64,000 nt of DNA from Mesorhizobium temperatum (GTDB lineage Bacteria > Pseudomonadota > Alphaproteobacteria > Rhizobiales > Rhizobiaceae): assembly GCF_002284575.1 (NCBI RefSeq), contig NZ_NPKJ01000022.1, positions 190,930 to 254,929 of the forward strand, read 5' to 3'. Below the pieces are notes generated by a model, which saw only the letters and a program-made list of their open reading frames with translations, did not search any database and was not told where the DNA came from. This document shows, piece after piece, positions 7,568-16,425 of this stretch (within the stretch, counting starts at the first letter, position 1; each line of letters begins with the position of its first letter). The position numbers and the translations under genes are program-made.

Positions 7568-9154
7568 TTACCTCTGAAAATGCCCCAACCCGTTCTCATT
7601 CAGATAGTCCACCGTCATCACCCGCGCGTGAACGCCGCCGGAGGAACCGACGAACGTCACCGATGACAGCGAGCCGATGGGGGCGTTCTCGCCGCGGGGG
7701 GTGAGGGCGTAGGTGTCGCCGTCCCAGTGTTCGAGCGTGAATTGCATGGGCTTGGGGCCGAGTTCGAGCACCAGCTTTTCGCCATCGGCCAGCACGGTGG
7801 CGGTGCCGAAATAGTGGCTCGTATATTGGCCGGCGTAGAAGGAGGGACTGCGCGCCTTGGCGGGGTTCGTCGGCTTGCCCTTGCCGGCGAGGTCGCCCAC
7901 CGGCTTGTAGTAGACCATGAACCGCGGCTTGATGTAGGGATACCAGTCGCGGGTGACTTGGCCATATTGCACGATGTCCATGAAGCTGGCGGCGACCGCC
8001 TCGGCGGCGCCGACGGGGGCACCGTTGGTGAGCACGACGATGCCGACATCGGCCGAGGGCAAGATCTGGAAGGTGGTGCCGGCGCCGAGCAGGAAGGCGC
8101 CAGAATGGCCCATGGTGGTGCGGCCATTGGTGTTCACCCCGACATTGAAGCCATAACCATAGGAGCTGATCCGCGTATCGGGCGTCTCGCCGCGGTAGGT
8201 CACGATCTGCGGTGTGATGGCGGGCTGCAGGATCTTCGGGTCGATCATGGACTGGCCGTTATAGGTGCCGTCGGCAAGCAGCAGGATCATCCACTTGGCA
8301 AGATCCTGGACGCTGGAGGAGACGCCGCCCGCCGGCGCCTGCTGGTCGGGATCGCGGTCGTAGAGCGGCTCGAAGACTTTGTCCGCCACGCGCGCATGCA
8401 GCAGAGCGCGGTCGTTGCCGGCGGCAATGAAGTCCTTGTGCAGATAGCTGCTCGAACGCATGCCGAGCGGATCGAACAGCAGGCTCTTGGCCAGCGGCTC
8501 CCAATCCTGTTTCTCGGCATGGGCCACCGCCTCGGCGCCGATCGTCGTGCCGAAGTTGGCGTAGTGATAGGAGATGCGGAAGGGATCAAGCGGCACCATC
8601 CACAGGCTCCCGACGATCTGCTTGCGCTGGAAACCGAGATCCTCGAGCTCGTCGCCCGCCGCCATCGGAAGGCCCGAGCGATGGGCGAAGAAATCGCCGA
8701 TGGTGGCGTTGCCCGAGACATAGTCGAGATCGAGGCGGAAGCCGTCCCAGACCTTGCCGACCGGGGTATCCCAGTCGAAGCTGCGGTCCTTCGTCATGGC
8801 GATGGCGGCCACCGTAGCCGAGATCGACTTCGACACCGAGGCGACCTGGAAGATGGTGGTGCTGCTGACCTTAGATGTGTCGTCCCGGTTGTCGCGAAGG
8901 CCATAGCCTTCGTCAAAGATCATCTTGCCGCCATGCACCACCGCCACGGCGAAGCCGGGAATGTTGGATGCTTCCTTGACTTTCTTGACGATGTCCGGCA
9001 GGGCGGCCAGCGCCTTCTCGACGCCGCCCGGATACAGCTGCATAGCATCCTGCGGCGGCGATGGCCCAAGCTCCGGCACGTAGGACTGCGCGGCTGCCAT
9101 GGCGGGCAGCATGGTAACGAGAGAAAGTACCAGGAGAGCAGCGACCTTCTTCAT
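7568..9154 (-). CDS. Exported serine beta-lactamase-family hydrolase (class C-like)
   Basis: A 528-residue protein with a signal peptide (MKKVAALLVLSLVTMLPAMA, cleaved near AAAQS). The penicillin-binding-fold catalytic motifs are present: SxxK as SVSK in QVASVSKSISA, a Tyr motif in SYHYANFG and HSG in TMGHSGAFLLG. After the roughly 380-residue catalytic domain a C-terminal beta-rich extension follows, as in many esterase/D-aminopeptidase-like members. Start 9154 has GGGGA upstream; an in-frame ATG at 9175 has none. Family members include esterases, peptidases and beta-lactamases; I cannot choose among these. Confidence 0.9.
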   Translation of the reverse strand: MKKVAALLVLSLVTMLPAMAAAQSYVPELGPSPPQDAMQLYPGGVEKALAALPDIVKKVKEASNIPGFAVAVVHGGKMIFDEGYGLRDNRDDTSKVSSTTIFQVASVSKSISATVAAIAMTKDRSFDWDTPVGKVWDGFRLDLDYVSGNATIGDFFAHRSGLPMAAGDELEDLGFQRKQIVGSLWMVPLDPFRISYHYANFGTTIGAEAVAHAEKQDWEPLAKSLLFDPLGMRSSSYLHKDFIAAGNDRALLHARVADKVFEPLYDRDPDQQAPAGGVSSSVQDLAKWMILLLADGTYNGQSMIDPKILQPAITPQIVTYRGETPDTRISSYGYGFNVGVNTNGRTTMGHSGAFLLGAGTTFQILPSADVGIVVLTNGAPVGAAEAVAASFMDIVQYGQVTRDWYPYIKPRFMVYYKPVGDLAGKGKPTNPAKARSPSFYAGQYTSHYFGTATVLADGEKLVLELGPKPMQFTLEHWDGDTYALTPRGENAPIGSLSSVTFVGSSGGVHARVMTVDYLNENGLGHFQR

Positions 9155-9764
9155 TGCATGTCCCCAAACCAGCACCGGCAGATGATCGGACCATACGCGG
9201 CAAGATGAAAGATGGTTACGGTTATTTTCTACTGATATGATTAAGTTCCAAAGATCAGACAGAGACGGCGGCTGCGCATCATTTGATTTCGGGACCTGGT
9301 GAAATATCCGCGTTACCTACGCGGGCGGCAATTGGATGGGACTGCGCGGGAGAACGTCAACTTTCCAAGCCCGGGCGGCAAATGGCATCCAATCAGGAGT
9401 TGTTCGCCAACGGGCTGGCGGCCAACCAGAAAGTCATCGGAGCCAATAATATGGCCAATCGCGAGGTCTATGGGCTGCTGCATCGGGTCCTGATGGCCGA
9501 GGGGCCGGGACGCTTCGTCTCACAGATCTTGCCTGCGGCACGGGGGCCGAAACCTGCCCTTCCGCTTTCGGGACGAAGTTACAGACAAGCGGCCATTCCG
9601 CTGATCGACCCAATGGCGGACGTTCGCTCTCCGAGAACGAATTCACGCCCATGACCCTAAGCAGATGCCTTACCGCCGGCCGGCCAACGTCCGCTCTGGA
9701 CGTGGAAGCTGACGTCACGTTGCTCCCGCCCGAGACGTAAGGCGGGAGACCGCAATTTGTTGCA
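9155..9764. other. Intergenic region with a possible gene fragment and a hairpin
   Basis: About 610 bases. A short plus-strand reading frame from ATG 9382 begins MASNQELFANGLAANQKVIG and continues ANNMANREVYGLLHRVL. It resembles the N-terminal helices that precede the SAM-binding motif in some class I methyltransferases, but no SAM motif follows; it may be a truncated relic. Near the HiPIP end, CTCCCGCC (9723-9730) and GGCGGGAG (9741-9748) form a perfect 8-bp hairpin without a T-run, possibly a 3' processing or pause signal. Confidence 0.35.
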
Positions 9765-10072
9765 TCAAGCCGGCAGCGGCTCGTGGAAACGGCACCAGCC
9801 ATTTGGGCTGATTGCACCGGCAACGATCTCGCACCCGTTTGGCTCTCGGAAGTGAGTACACCCACCGCAGCGTCGGCCACGATTTGGGGTGTCCTGGTAC
9901 AGCGCCAGCGCCTTGGTTGTCTTTCCGGCTGCCATCGGTCCAGTCATACAGGCTGAAAGGCCGCCGGCGCTGGCAATCGCCGCACCGGTCACAGAGACTT
10001 CAGGAAATTGCGGCGAGACAGCACTCGGCTTGAAGCTGCCGATCCGTGGTTCACATCATCATCTTTACTCAT
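9765..10072 (-). pseudogene. High-potential iron-sulfur protein (HiPIP) with frameshifted Tat signal
   Basis: The C-terminal half is a HiPIP: YQDTPNRGRRCGGCTHF, then EPNGCEIV and ISPNGWCRF, giving the four cluster cysteines. Reading from ATG 10072 gives a twin-arginine start (SRRNFLKSL) that hits TGA at 9991-9989. Removing two bases (CTGTGACC to CTGACC) joins SRRNFLKSL to TGAAIASAGGLSACM, a normal Tat signal. As written, only a GTG at 9992 could start the HiPIP frame, without the twin arginines. It lies 73 bases after the ferritin-like gene on the same strand. Either a recent inactivation or a sequence error. Confidence 0.75.
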
Positions 10073-10145
10073 GGTCTTTCTCGAAGAGCAGCCACTGCGA
10101 GGCCGCTCGGTTTCCGGCGGCGCATCGTCACTCGTCGCAACTGGC

Positions 10146-11009
10146 TCAGGTGCTCTTGAGCGTGCCGTTCATCCCTTCCGGATAGAAGCCGCCCTTGCTC
10201 ACTCCATCCTTGTCGGTGAGGTAGACGATCCGGAGCACCTCCTGCGGCGTTCTGGTGAACGCGATCGCATCGGGCGTCGACGGAACGATGTTGGCTTTGC
10301 CGTCCGCCTGAATACCCTGGTCCTTATCGTCCGATCCGTCGATTTTGTCTCGGGCATCGGAGACAGCATTGGCGGCCTTCCAGGCTTCCTCTCCCTTCCG
10401 GTATAGCGTAGATCGCGCCATCCCCATGTGGTAGGCCTCGACTGCCAGAATGCCTGCGGCGGCCGCAAGGAAGTCCTTGTTTTTCAGAACTGTCGCCGCG
10501 CCGGCATAGGCAGTGACGCCGACATCCTCAAACAGCATCCCGCCGAGAACGAAGTTCGTTTCGTTGCCGAAGGGGTCGAAGTCCGGCCCGAGGCCCGCTG
10601 CTTCCGCGACGGCTTTGAACCCCGCATCGAAATCGATGGCCGGCCGGTCAACAGCGTCTGTTCCAAGCGTCTTGCGGTAGAAGCGGACGTGCGCGAGTTC
10701 GTTTTCCGCGACTTCCTGCATGAATTCGCCGATGGCCGGCGTCTCGAACGAGACTTGCTTTCCACCAACGACGTCGCCGGGTTTCGAACCGACATCGGCT
10801 GCTTCGATGCCCATTCCGGTGGTGCCGCGGAGGTAGTATTCAGCCTCCATGTATTCGAGGTTGAGCGCAAAGCGGAAAATGTCCTCGTCCGATATGTCCT
10901 GTGCCAATACCGGAGAAGGCCGTGCGATTCCGCCGAGTGCCGCTCCGGCACCGAGTACGACAAGTCCCTGAAGCGACTGACGCCGGGATAGGTGAAGTGC
11001 GCCCTGCAT
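10146..11009 (-). CDS. Tat-exported ferritin-like domain protein
   Basis: A 287-residue protein with a Tat signal (LSRRQSLQGLVVLGAGAALG, cleavage near VLAQ). The mature part resembles ferritin-like family PF13668, with ALNLEYMEAEYYLRGTTG and ENELAHVRFYRKTLG supplying Glu/His residues for a four-helix bundle. Many members are annotated as stress or desiccation proteins; the function is not established. GGAG precedes ATG 11009. It lies downstream of the ECF sigma gene (186-base gap) and upstream of the HiPIP gene. The two exported redox/iron-type proteins probably form a unit. Confidence 0.88.
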   Translation of the reverse strand: MQGALHLSRRQSLQGLVVLGAGAALGGIARPSPVLAQDISDEDIFRFALNLEYMEAEYYLRGTTGMGIEAADVGSKPGDVVGGKQVSFETPAIGEFMQEVAENELAHVRFYRKTLGTDAVDRPAIDFDAGFKAVAEAAGLGPDFDPFGNETNFVLGGMLFEDVGVTAYAGAATVLKNKDFLAAAAGILAVEAYHMGMARSTLYRKGEEAWKAANAVSDARDKIDGSDDKDQGIQADGKANIVPSTPDAIAFTRTPQEVLRIVYLTDKDGVSKGGFYPEGMNGTLKST

Positions 11010-11194
11010 GGCGGTCTCCTATGTTTGTTGATTCAACACCGCTGTCAGCACCGCGGCGCCGAGTGCATTTGCCTGACGATTAGATGGTCCGGGCCGCCAA
11101 AATATTCCCGCGTCCCGCTAGAAGAGCTCCGCGAAACGAGCCGGCGTAATCTCGGCGTGGACGGCGTCTACGTGCGCTCAGTCGCCGCGTTCAA

Positions 11195-11890
11195 CTAATG
11201 AGTGTCCTTTCGAGCTAGGCGGATTGCGAGCCGATCGAGGACTGATTGCGCGAGGCGGTCACAACGGGCGCCAGCGAAGAGAAACGTATCCGTGAACACG
11301 GTGGCGAGTTCGTCCCGCAGCGCCTCGCGGAGCAGCCGGCGTGCGCGATAAAGGCGGGTGCTCACTGTCTGAGGTCGCAATGCCAAAAGAAAAGCCGTTT
11401 CCTCAATGCTCATTTCCTCGACGTCCCGCATGACAAAGACGATGCGAAAGGGCTCTGGCAAGCCACCGACGGCTCGCTCCAGGAGGCTGCGGATTTCAGC
11501 GAGAGCGGCCGCCTCTTCGGGATCAGGCTTGTGGGCGCTGAACGGAGCGACCATGCCTTCGATGGCTTTCACGTCGATGGTGGGCCGCCTTTTCCGGCGG
11601 CGTCCCAGCGCCTCATTCAGCGCGATCCGGGTGAGCCAGGTCGACAGCCGCGCCTCCGCGCGGAATTCGGCCAGATGGGTGAAGGCGTGGATATAGGTCT
11701 CCTGAAGTACGTCCTCCGCCTCGGTGTCGTCATTCAGGACGGTGCGGGCGACCCGGTGAAGCCGCTGATTGTGACGCTTGATAATTAACCAGAATGCGGC
11801 GGGGTCACGCTGTCGCGCGTGTTCAACCAGCCCCGCGTCGTCAAGGTCCTCGATCCTCACTGCCTCGGTGGATCCGGTCGGCTTCATCAT
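11195..11890 (-). CDS. ECF-type RNA polymerase sigma factor
   Basis: A 231-residue sigma-70-family protein. Region 2 is visible at about 25-95 (VARTVLNDDTEAEDVLQETY, AEARLSTWLTRIALNEALGR) and region 4 at about 135-190 (GLPEPFRIVFVMRDVEEMSI, then EETAFLLALRPQTVSTRLYR). The C-terminal ~35 residues after region 4 contain a single Cys. No anti-sigma gene is adjacent. Given its place next to the ferritin-like and HiPIP genes, those are candidate targets, but I could not identify its promoter motif. GGAG lies 5 bases before ATG 11890. Confidence 0.92.
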   Translation of the reverse strand: MMKPTGSTEAVRIEDLDDAGLVEHARQRDPAAFWLIIKRHNQRLHRVARTVLNDDTEAEDVLQETYIHAFTHLAEFRAEARLSTWLTRIALNEALGRRRKRRPTIDVKAIEGMVAPFSAHKPDPEEAAALAEIRSLLERAVGGLPEPFRIVFVMRDVEEMSIEETAFLLALRPQTVSTRLYRARRLLREALRDELATVFTDTFLFAGARCDRLAQSVLDRLAIRLARKDTH

Positions 11891-11962
11891 AGGCGCTCCA
11901 GATGCATCAGCCTGCCGCGACGCGGGCGGGGGTGGCTCCGCGCGGGCGTGGCCTGAGGAAGT

Positions 11963-13042
11963 TCACCTCAAATTGCTCTTCGGAAACAGCACGCGATCGG
12001 GTTTTGCATTCATTCGCGCCAGCATTTCCTTGATCAAGCGTGTTTTGGTGCGCCCCGCTTCCTTCGGCGGCACGAGGTAACGCACGATGGCCTCGAGCCA
12101 GGTGTTTTCACTGACGCGAAAATGAACCACGGGATGCTCCTTCACTTCGAGTTCGTCCACCGGCGTTTGCGACAGGATGTGCTTATAGACCTTCACCTTC
12201 TGGCTCATGATGTCGCCGATCTGCTCGTCGACGACCGCTCTCATGGTTTTCGCTACGAATTCCAGATCGCTTTCATAAGCGAGCTGGAACTTGATTTCGT
12301 TCCAGACATAGGGAAACAGCGGCCAGGAATAGTTGAAGACCGGCGTGTCAAACACGGTGGAGTTCGGAAACTTGATGACGCGTCCGCTCGGATGATCGGT
12401 CCAAAGATGTTCGCCGCCGAATTCCCATAACGTCGTGTCGAGATAGCTGACATCAATGACATCGCCATGGGCATCGCCGATGCGAATGCGGTCGCCAACG
12501 CGATAAGGCGCCCTGGCCAGAATATAAATCCACGCGATGAAACTGGAGATCGGCATTTGCAGCGCAAAGCCGAGAATCAGTGAAATCAGGCCGAGTGAAA
12601 CAACCGCAGCGTACCAGTTTACAAATAAGACTGAAATGGCCACGAAGATGATGGCGACGACGACCACTAATCGAAAAATACGTTGCAAGTTGAAGCGTGA
12701 AACACGATTGGGAATTCGGCCAATGAGAAAGACTTCGATAACATTCGCAACGGTCAGCATAACGAAAATGAGAAGGCCGCCCCTGACGTAGTTCAGCACG
12801 CGAACGCGCAAAGGCGCGTCAAGCCATTCTAAGCGCCAATTGATCAGGACTTGGATGCCAAAAAGCAGCAAGGCAGCGGCAGCGAAACCAACCGTCCACC
12901 AGACGTCTTCCTTGCGAAGGCTGAAGCGGAATTTTTCCTCGGGCTTTTTCGCCTTCTGTTCCATAGTTTTTGGATCAGCAGTCTGTTGCGCGGCCCGTTC
13001 GAGTCGGGAAAGATTCTCCTGTTCCTTGGCGCGCGGTTCCAT
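11963..13042 (-). CDS. MscS-family mechanosensitive channel
   Basis: A 359-residue membrane protein. A charged N-terminus (about 1-50) is followed by four hydrophobic segments. The pore/beta-domain junction carries the MscS signature: GLISLILGFALQMPISSFIA then YRVGDRIRIGDAHGDVIDVS. Start 13042 is preceded by GGGAGGTG; an in-frame ATG at 13072 lacks this. The cytoplasmic part is shorter than in E. coli-type channels with added N-terminal modules. It would release solutes at hypo-osmotic shock. It is followed by the ECF sigma gene after 72 bases. Confidence 0.9.
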   Translation of the reverse strand: MEPRAKEQENLSRLERAAQQTADPKTMEQKAKKPEEKFRFSLRKEDVWWTVGFAAAALLLFGIQVLINWRLEWLDAPLRVRVLNYVRGGLLIFVMLTVANVIEVFLIGRIPNRVSRFNLQRIFRLVVVVAIIFVAISVLFVNWYAAVVSLGLISLILGFALQMPISSFIAWIYILARAPYRVGDRIRIGDAHGDVIDVSYLDTTLWEFGGEHLWTDHPSGRVIKFPNSTVFDTPVFNYSWPLFPYVWNEIKFQLAYESDLEFVAKTMRAVVDEQIGDIMSQKVKVYKHILSQTPVDELEVKEHPVVHFRVSENTWLEAIVRYLVPPKEAGRTKTRLIKEMLARMNAKPDRVLFPKSNLR

Positions 13043-13274
13043 GGGTTCACCTCCCGATGTGGCCATCAACACCCAGCCTTCTCGTTCTTCGACGGCGGCA
13101 TTCCGGCAATGACCTAGTGTCAGTCGCTGACTGGCTCTTTGCCGGTCCCCGAAAGCTGGCCTTCATTCCGGCGGCCCCGTCCTTGGTGAAATAGGGCAGC
13201 ACGCACGCCGCCACCATATTCGGCAAATGCCTTGTAGCCCGATCCGAAATTAAGTTGAGTTTGGTATCAGCAGC

Positions 13275-13349
13275 TCCCCGATAGCCCACCGGTTGAGATC
13301 TCGACTGTTCATCGGGCGGCCGTTGGTTCGAATCCAACTCGGGGAGCCA
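13275..13349 (+). tRNA. Degenerate tRNA-Asn(GTT), probably a tRNA relic
   Basis: A 75-base tRNA-shaped sequence ending in CCA. The acceptor stem TCCCCGA/TCGGGGA is perfect, the T-arm has GTTCGAATC in its loop, and the anticodon loop CTGTTCA carries GTT (Asn). Defects: the D-stem has two mismatches (10-25 G-A and 12-23 C-A), the base 3' of the anticodon is C instead of the usual A, and the anticodon stem has a G-T pair. An intact 3' half with a decayed 5' half is typical of an attachment-site duplicate or pseudo-tRNA. A functional tRNA-Asn should exist elsewhere. Confidence 0.7.
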
Positions 13350-13723
13350 GCCTTCATCGGCCGGCGCGTTTCTTGCGTGAGGCGGACTTCGCTCCTGCGG
13401 CGGGATCATGCCGGCGGATAGCCGCCAATCCATTGGATTGCACGGTATTGACTCGAGCCCATCACAAACGATTGAGCGAACGGCGGGATTCGGGATCGAG
13501 CTGAGCGTCGACGAACGGCTGAGATGCGGCGCATTGCTGCCATTCGCAACGCGGACAATGAAGGTCACCGAGGGTCATGGGCGTGAGTTCGACTGAGCGG
13601 AGGCGAACTTCCGTTTGGGGTCGAACAGGTAATCCGCATCACGTACCAAGCGTCAGATTTCTACCACTAGAGCTGGACTAGCCCCGCGTTTCGGCCGGAG
13701 AAGCAGCTGTTGTGATCATCCGG
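13350..13723. other. Intergenic region downstream of the tRNA relic
   Basis: About 370 bases without a supportable gene. Open frames here lack ribosome binding sites and recognisable protein sequence. The stretch ends at the stress-type promoter before the gene at 13780. Confidence 0.5.
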
Positions 13724-13749
13724 GGAACATTTTCGTCAGCCTATCAATT
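13724..13749 (+). promoter_or_regulatory. EcfG/RpoE2-type promoter (GGAAC-N19-TT)
   Basis: GGAAC at 13724-13728 and TT at 13748-13749, spacing 19, about 30 bases before ATG 13780. It fits the loose form of the alphaproteobacterial general-stress consensus (GGAAC-N18/19-TT) without the full CGTT. Confidence 0.5.
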
Positions 13750-13779
13750 TAACCAGAGAAGCTGGCCTGGAGCAGATGA

Positions 13780-13998
13780 ATGGGCATTTTTTCCGACCTC
13801 GACAAAAAGCTGACGGAAAATCTCTACGCGCACGGCAACGACCTCATCGATCCTGCTGCGGATCTTCCCGAGAAGGTCGAGGAGCGGGTCGAACTCTTGA
13901 TGCCGTTCGTTCAGCCAGAGGCTCGCGAGTTGGTCCGATCGCAAATCCTCGGCCTCATTCACGAGTACAGGAACGAGGATCCCGCGCCCTCGAGCTAG
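13780..13998 (+). CDS. Small hypothetical protein, stress-promoter associated
   Basis: A 72-residue protein starting MGIFSDLDKKLTENLYAHGN, mostly helical and acidic, without cysteines or membrane segments. TGGAG lies about 9 bases before the ATG. I do not recognise the family. A GGAAC-type promoter sits just upstream, so it is likely expressed in the general stress response like its neighbours. Confidence 0.6.
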   Translation: MGIFSDLDKKLTENLYAHGNDLIDPAADLPEKVEERVELLMPFVQPEARELVRSQILGLIHEYRNEDPAPSS

Positions 13999-14063
13999 GC
14001 GAGGATCGCATCCACTGCGAAAACCTGCAGGTCCTGCCCGGAATGGAGTTCCAACTGCCGTCG

Positions 14064-14195
14064 TCATCCGTCCTGGTCTATTGCATGGGGCGCAGGCTGA
14101 GTCCCGTCGCTCGTACGGCCGGGCTGGTCGACCCATAGCCAACCGATGAAGAGTACCGACAGTACGATTACGATCCAGGCGATCAGACGAGGCAT
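14064..14195 (-). CDS. Small single-pass membrane protein
   Basis: A 43-residue frame starting MPRLIAWIVIVLSVLFIGWL: a positively charged start, one hydrophobic helix (about 5-21) and a short polar tail. GGAAA lies 5 bases before ATG 14195. It follows the DUF2934-like gene by 30 bases on the same strand and may share its stress promoter. The function is unknown; small membrane peptides of this kind are common in stress regulons. Confidence 0.5.
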   Translation of the reverse strand: MPRLIAWIVIVLSVLFIGWLWVDQPGRTSDGTQPAPHAIDQDG

Positions 14196-14225
14196 GGCAT
14201 TTTCCTTTCCGTGCCGAACAACCGG

Positions 14226-14447
14226 TCAAGACATCGGCTTGCCGTTACCTCGGGCGCCACCCGTATCGGGTTCGGAGCCGGCGCCAACGGTCGGGTCAGG
14301 CACGACCGGGCCACGTTCTGCTTCGGAATCCTCTGCCTCGATCTCTTGCACGGCCTGATCCCAATGCTCGCGCTCCCGCCCTTCCGGACGGCCTTCACGC
14401 TCCCAGATTTCATGGGCTCGCCGCCTGATACGCTCTTCCCTGTCCAT
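14226..14447 (-). CDS. DUF2934-like small protein
   Basis: A 73-residue hydrophilic protein. Residues 3-40 (ERIRRRAHEIWEREGRPEGR, then EHWDQA) match the DUF2934 pattern of a short helical domain with conserved Ala-x-x-x-Trp-Glu and Gly-x-Pro-x-Gly. The tail is rich in Pro/Gly/Asp. An AGGAGG-like site precedes ATG 14447, and a GGAAC-N18-TT promoter lies at 14471-14495. The biochemical role is unknown. Confidence 0.78.
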   Translation of the reverse strand: MDREERIRRRAHEIWEREGRPEGREREHWDQAVQEIEAEDSEAERGPVVPDPTVGAGSEPDTGGARGNGKPMS

Positions 14448-14470
14448 GATAGACCTCCTGGTGCTTTCCT

Positions 14471-14495
14471 AATCCCGCGATCGATGGTTTGTTCC
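14471..14495 (-). promoter_or_regulatory. EcfG/RpoE2-type promoter (GGAAC-N18-TT)
   Basis: On the minus strand GGAAC (14495-14491) is followed after 18 bases by TT (14472-14471), 24 bases before ATG 14447 of the DUF2934-like gene. The last bases are GATT rather than CGTT. Confidence 0.55.
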
Positions 14496-14594
14496 GCGCT
14501 GCCCGACGGTTCTCGCGCGAGCGGGCACGTCGAACATTCGCAAGTCAGAGCGTAGGATGAACAATATCCCTGCGGCACCGGAGATCGGGGTCCG

Positions 14595-15881
14595 ATGAGA
14601 ATTCTCGTTGTTGGCGCCACCGGCTTGATCGGCGCTTCGATCTGCGCCCGCCTTGTTTCCGAAGGACATGAGGTGGTCGGCATCGCCCGTTGCCCTCGGG
14701 CAAATGCAGCCCGCGACTACCAGACATTGGTGCTGGATATGGCCGCCGCGCTACGCCCAGAAGATTGGCTGCCGCATCTGACTGGCGTCGATGCCGTCGT
14801 GAACTGTGCCGGCGTTCTGCAGGACAGCCCGCGCGAAAAGACCGGGCAAGTCCATCGCGATGCGGCGGCGGCTCTTTTTCGCGCCTGCGCGCGCGCAGGC
14901 GTTGCCAAGGTGATCCACTTCTCGGCAATGGGTGTGGATCGGGCACAGCCTTCGTCGTTCTCGGCGACGAAATATGCCGGCGATCAGGCGCTGATGGCGC
15001 TTGACCTGGACTGGATAATCCTTCGCCCTTCGGTGGTGCTCGGCCGGCCCGTGTTTGGGGCCAGTGCATTGTTTCGCGGCTTGGCCTCGCTGCCGGTCCT
15101 GCCGTCAATGCCGGATACCGGCCGGCTGCAGGTTGTGCAGCTCGAGGATGTGGTCTCGACGGTGCTCTTCTTTCTCAATCCCGGCAGTCCGTCTCGTCTG
15201 GCGCTGGAACTTGCAGGCCCAGAACAGCTGACCATGGACGAGATTGTCGGCACTTTCCGCCGCTGGCTCGGCTGGACTCCCGTGCCCAGGCTTGCCTTGC
15301 CGGGATGGGGTGCGCGGATTCTCTACCGCCTCGGCGATTTTGCCGCGATGCTCGGCTGGCGGCCCCCAATGCGCACCAATGCCGCCAGGGAGATCGCACG
15401 GGGCGCGCTCGGAGATCCCTCGGACTGGATTTCCCTGACCGGCATGCGGCCACAAAGCCTGGCGCAGTTCCTCGCGCTCAATCCTGCGACGGTGCAGGAA
15501 AAATGGTTTGCCGGGCTTTATGTCACCAAGCCTGCAATCTTCGTCGTGCTGCCGTTCTTCTGGATCATGACGGGCGTTGTGTCGCTGACCACTGGCTACG
15601 GCAACGGCATCGGCCTCATGCAAAGCACGGGGGCTGGCATGTTGTCGGCGCCTGCCGTGATCGCCGGCGCTCTTGCCGACATCGTCGTCGGCGCACTCAT
15701 AGCCTGGCGGCCAACGGCGCGAAAAGGTCTCTACGCCGGCATCGCGCTCTCGCTGTTCTATCTGATCGTGGGCACTTTCCTGCGCCCGGACCTGTGGAAC
15801 GAACCACTTGGGCCATTCCTGAAGGTCTTGCCGATCATCGTCCTTCACTTTGTTGCCTTGGCGATCCTGGAGGAGCGCTGA
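14595..15881 (+). CDS. NAD(P)-binding SDR/epimerase-like protein with C-terminal DoxX-like membrane domain
   Basis: A 428-residue two-domain protein. Residues 1-290 form an atypical SDR with the Rossmann motif VVGATGLIGASICARL and a degraded active site (FSATKYAGDQAL). Residues about 305-425 form four hydrophobic helices resembling a DoxX-like domain (FVVLPFFWIMTGVVSLTTGY). It overlaps the next gene by one base, so the two are coupled. The pair is common in Rhizobiales and probably acts at the membrane, but the substrate is unknown. Confidence 0.85.
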   Translation: MRILVVGATGLIGASICARLVSEGHEVVGIARCPRANAARDYQTLVLDMAAALRPEDWLPHLTGVDAVVNCAGVLQDSPREKTGQVHRDAAAALFRACARAGVAKVIHFSAMGVDRAQPSSFSATKYAGDQALMALDLDWIILRPSVVLGRPVFGASALFRGLASLPVLPSMPDTGRLQVVQLEDVVSTVLFFLNPGSPSRLALELAGPEQLTMDEIVGTFRRWLGWTPVPRLALPGWGARILYRLGDFAAMLGWRPPMRTNAAREIARGALGDPSDWISLTGMRPQSLAQFLALNPATVQEKWFAGLYVTKPAIFVVLPFFWIMTGVVSLTTGYGNGIGLMQSTGAGMLSAPAVIAGALADIVVGALIAWRPTARKGLYAGIALSLFYLIVGTFLRPDLWNEPLGPFLKVLPIIVLHFVALAILEER

Positions 15882-16354
15882 TGCTCTATTTCGTGCTGAA
15901 GTTCCTGCATGTCATCGGTGCCAGCGTGCTGCTTGGCACCGGCGCCGGCATCGCCTTCTTCATGCTTCTCGCCCACAGGACCGGCAATGCGGCAACAATT
16001 GCGGCAGTGGCGCGCATCGTAGTGGTCGCCGACTTTCTCTTCACGGCAACCGCCGTCGTGGCGCAGCCGATAACCGGCGTCGCGCTCGCCTGGCTGGCGG
16101 GCTACTCGCTCTCCGAAGGCTGGATCGTGCTGTCCATCGCGCTCTATATCGTCACCGGAATGTTCTGGCTGCCGGTGGTATGGATGCAGATGGAAATGCG
16201 CAATCTGGCGTCCGAAGCCGCCAAAACGGGGGGCCCTCTGCCGGCCCGGTATATCAGGCTTTTCTGGCTGTGGTTCGCCTTCGGCTTTCCCGCCTTTGCT
16301 GCCGTCCTCGGGATTTTCTGGCTGATGATCGCGCGACCGGCGATCGAGTGGTAA
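15881..16354 (+). CDS. DUF2269-family integral membrane protein
   Basis: A 157-residue protein starting MLYFVLKFLHVIGASVLLGT, with four transmembrane helices. The conserved His in FLHVIGA and the Trp/Met-rich ends are typical of DUF2269. AGGAGCG lies just ahead, and the ATG overlaps the stop of the SDR-DoxX gene (TGATG). It probably forms a membrane complex with that protein. Confidence 0.85.
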   Translation: MLYFVLKFLHVIGASVLLGTGAGIAFFMLLAHRTGNAATIAAVARIVVVADFLFTATAVVAQPITGVALAWLAGYSLSEGWIVLSIALYIVTGMFWLPVVWMQMEMRNLASEAAKTGGPLPARYIRLFWLWFAFGFPAFAAVLGIFWLMIARPAIEW

Positions 16355-16425
16355 CGCCTTGCCGCGGACAGATGTCGCACAATGATTTTGCCCTCGGATA
16401 CGAATAAGCTCTGGAACGTGCCTCG

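Noticed and set aside
7727..9208. 493-codon plus-strand frame over the beta-lactamase-like gene
   Set aside because: Antisense to the gene with catalytic motifs and signal peptide.
9216..9250. GGAAC on the minus strand upstream of the beta-lactamase-like gene
   Set aside because: At the required spacing the bases are AA, not TT, so it does not fit the stress consensus.
13047..13568. 173-codon minus-strand frame across the tRNA-like sequence
   Set aside because: No motif or ribosome site, and it runs through a tRNA-shaped sequence and non-coding DNA.
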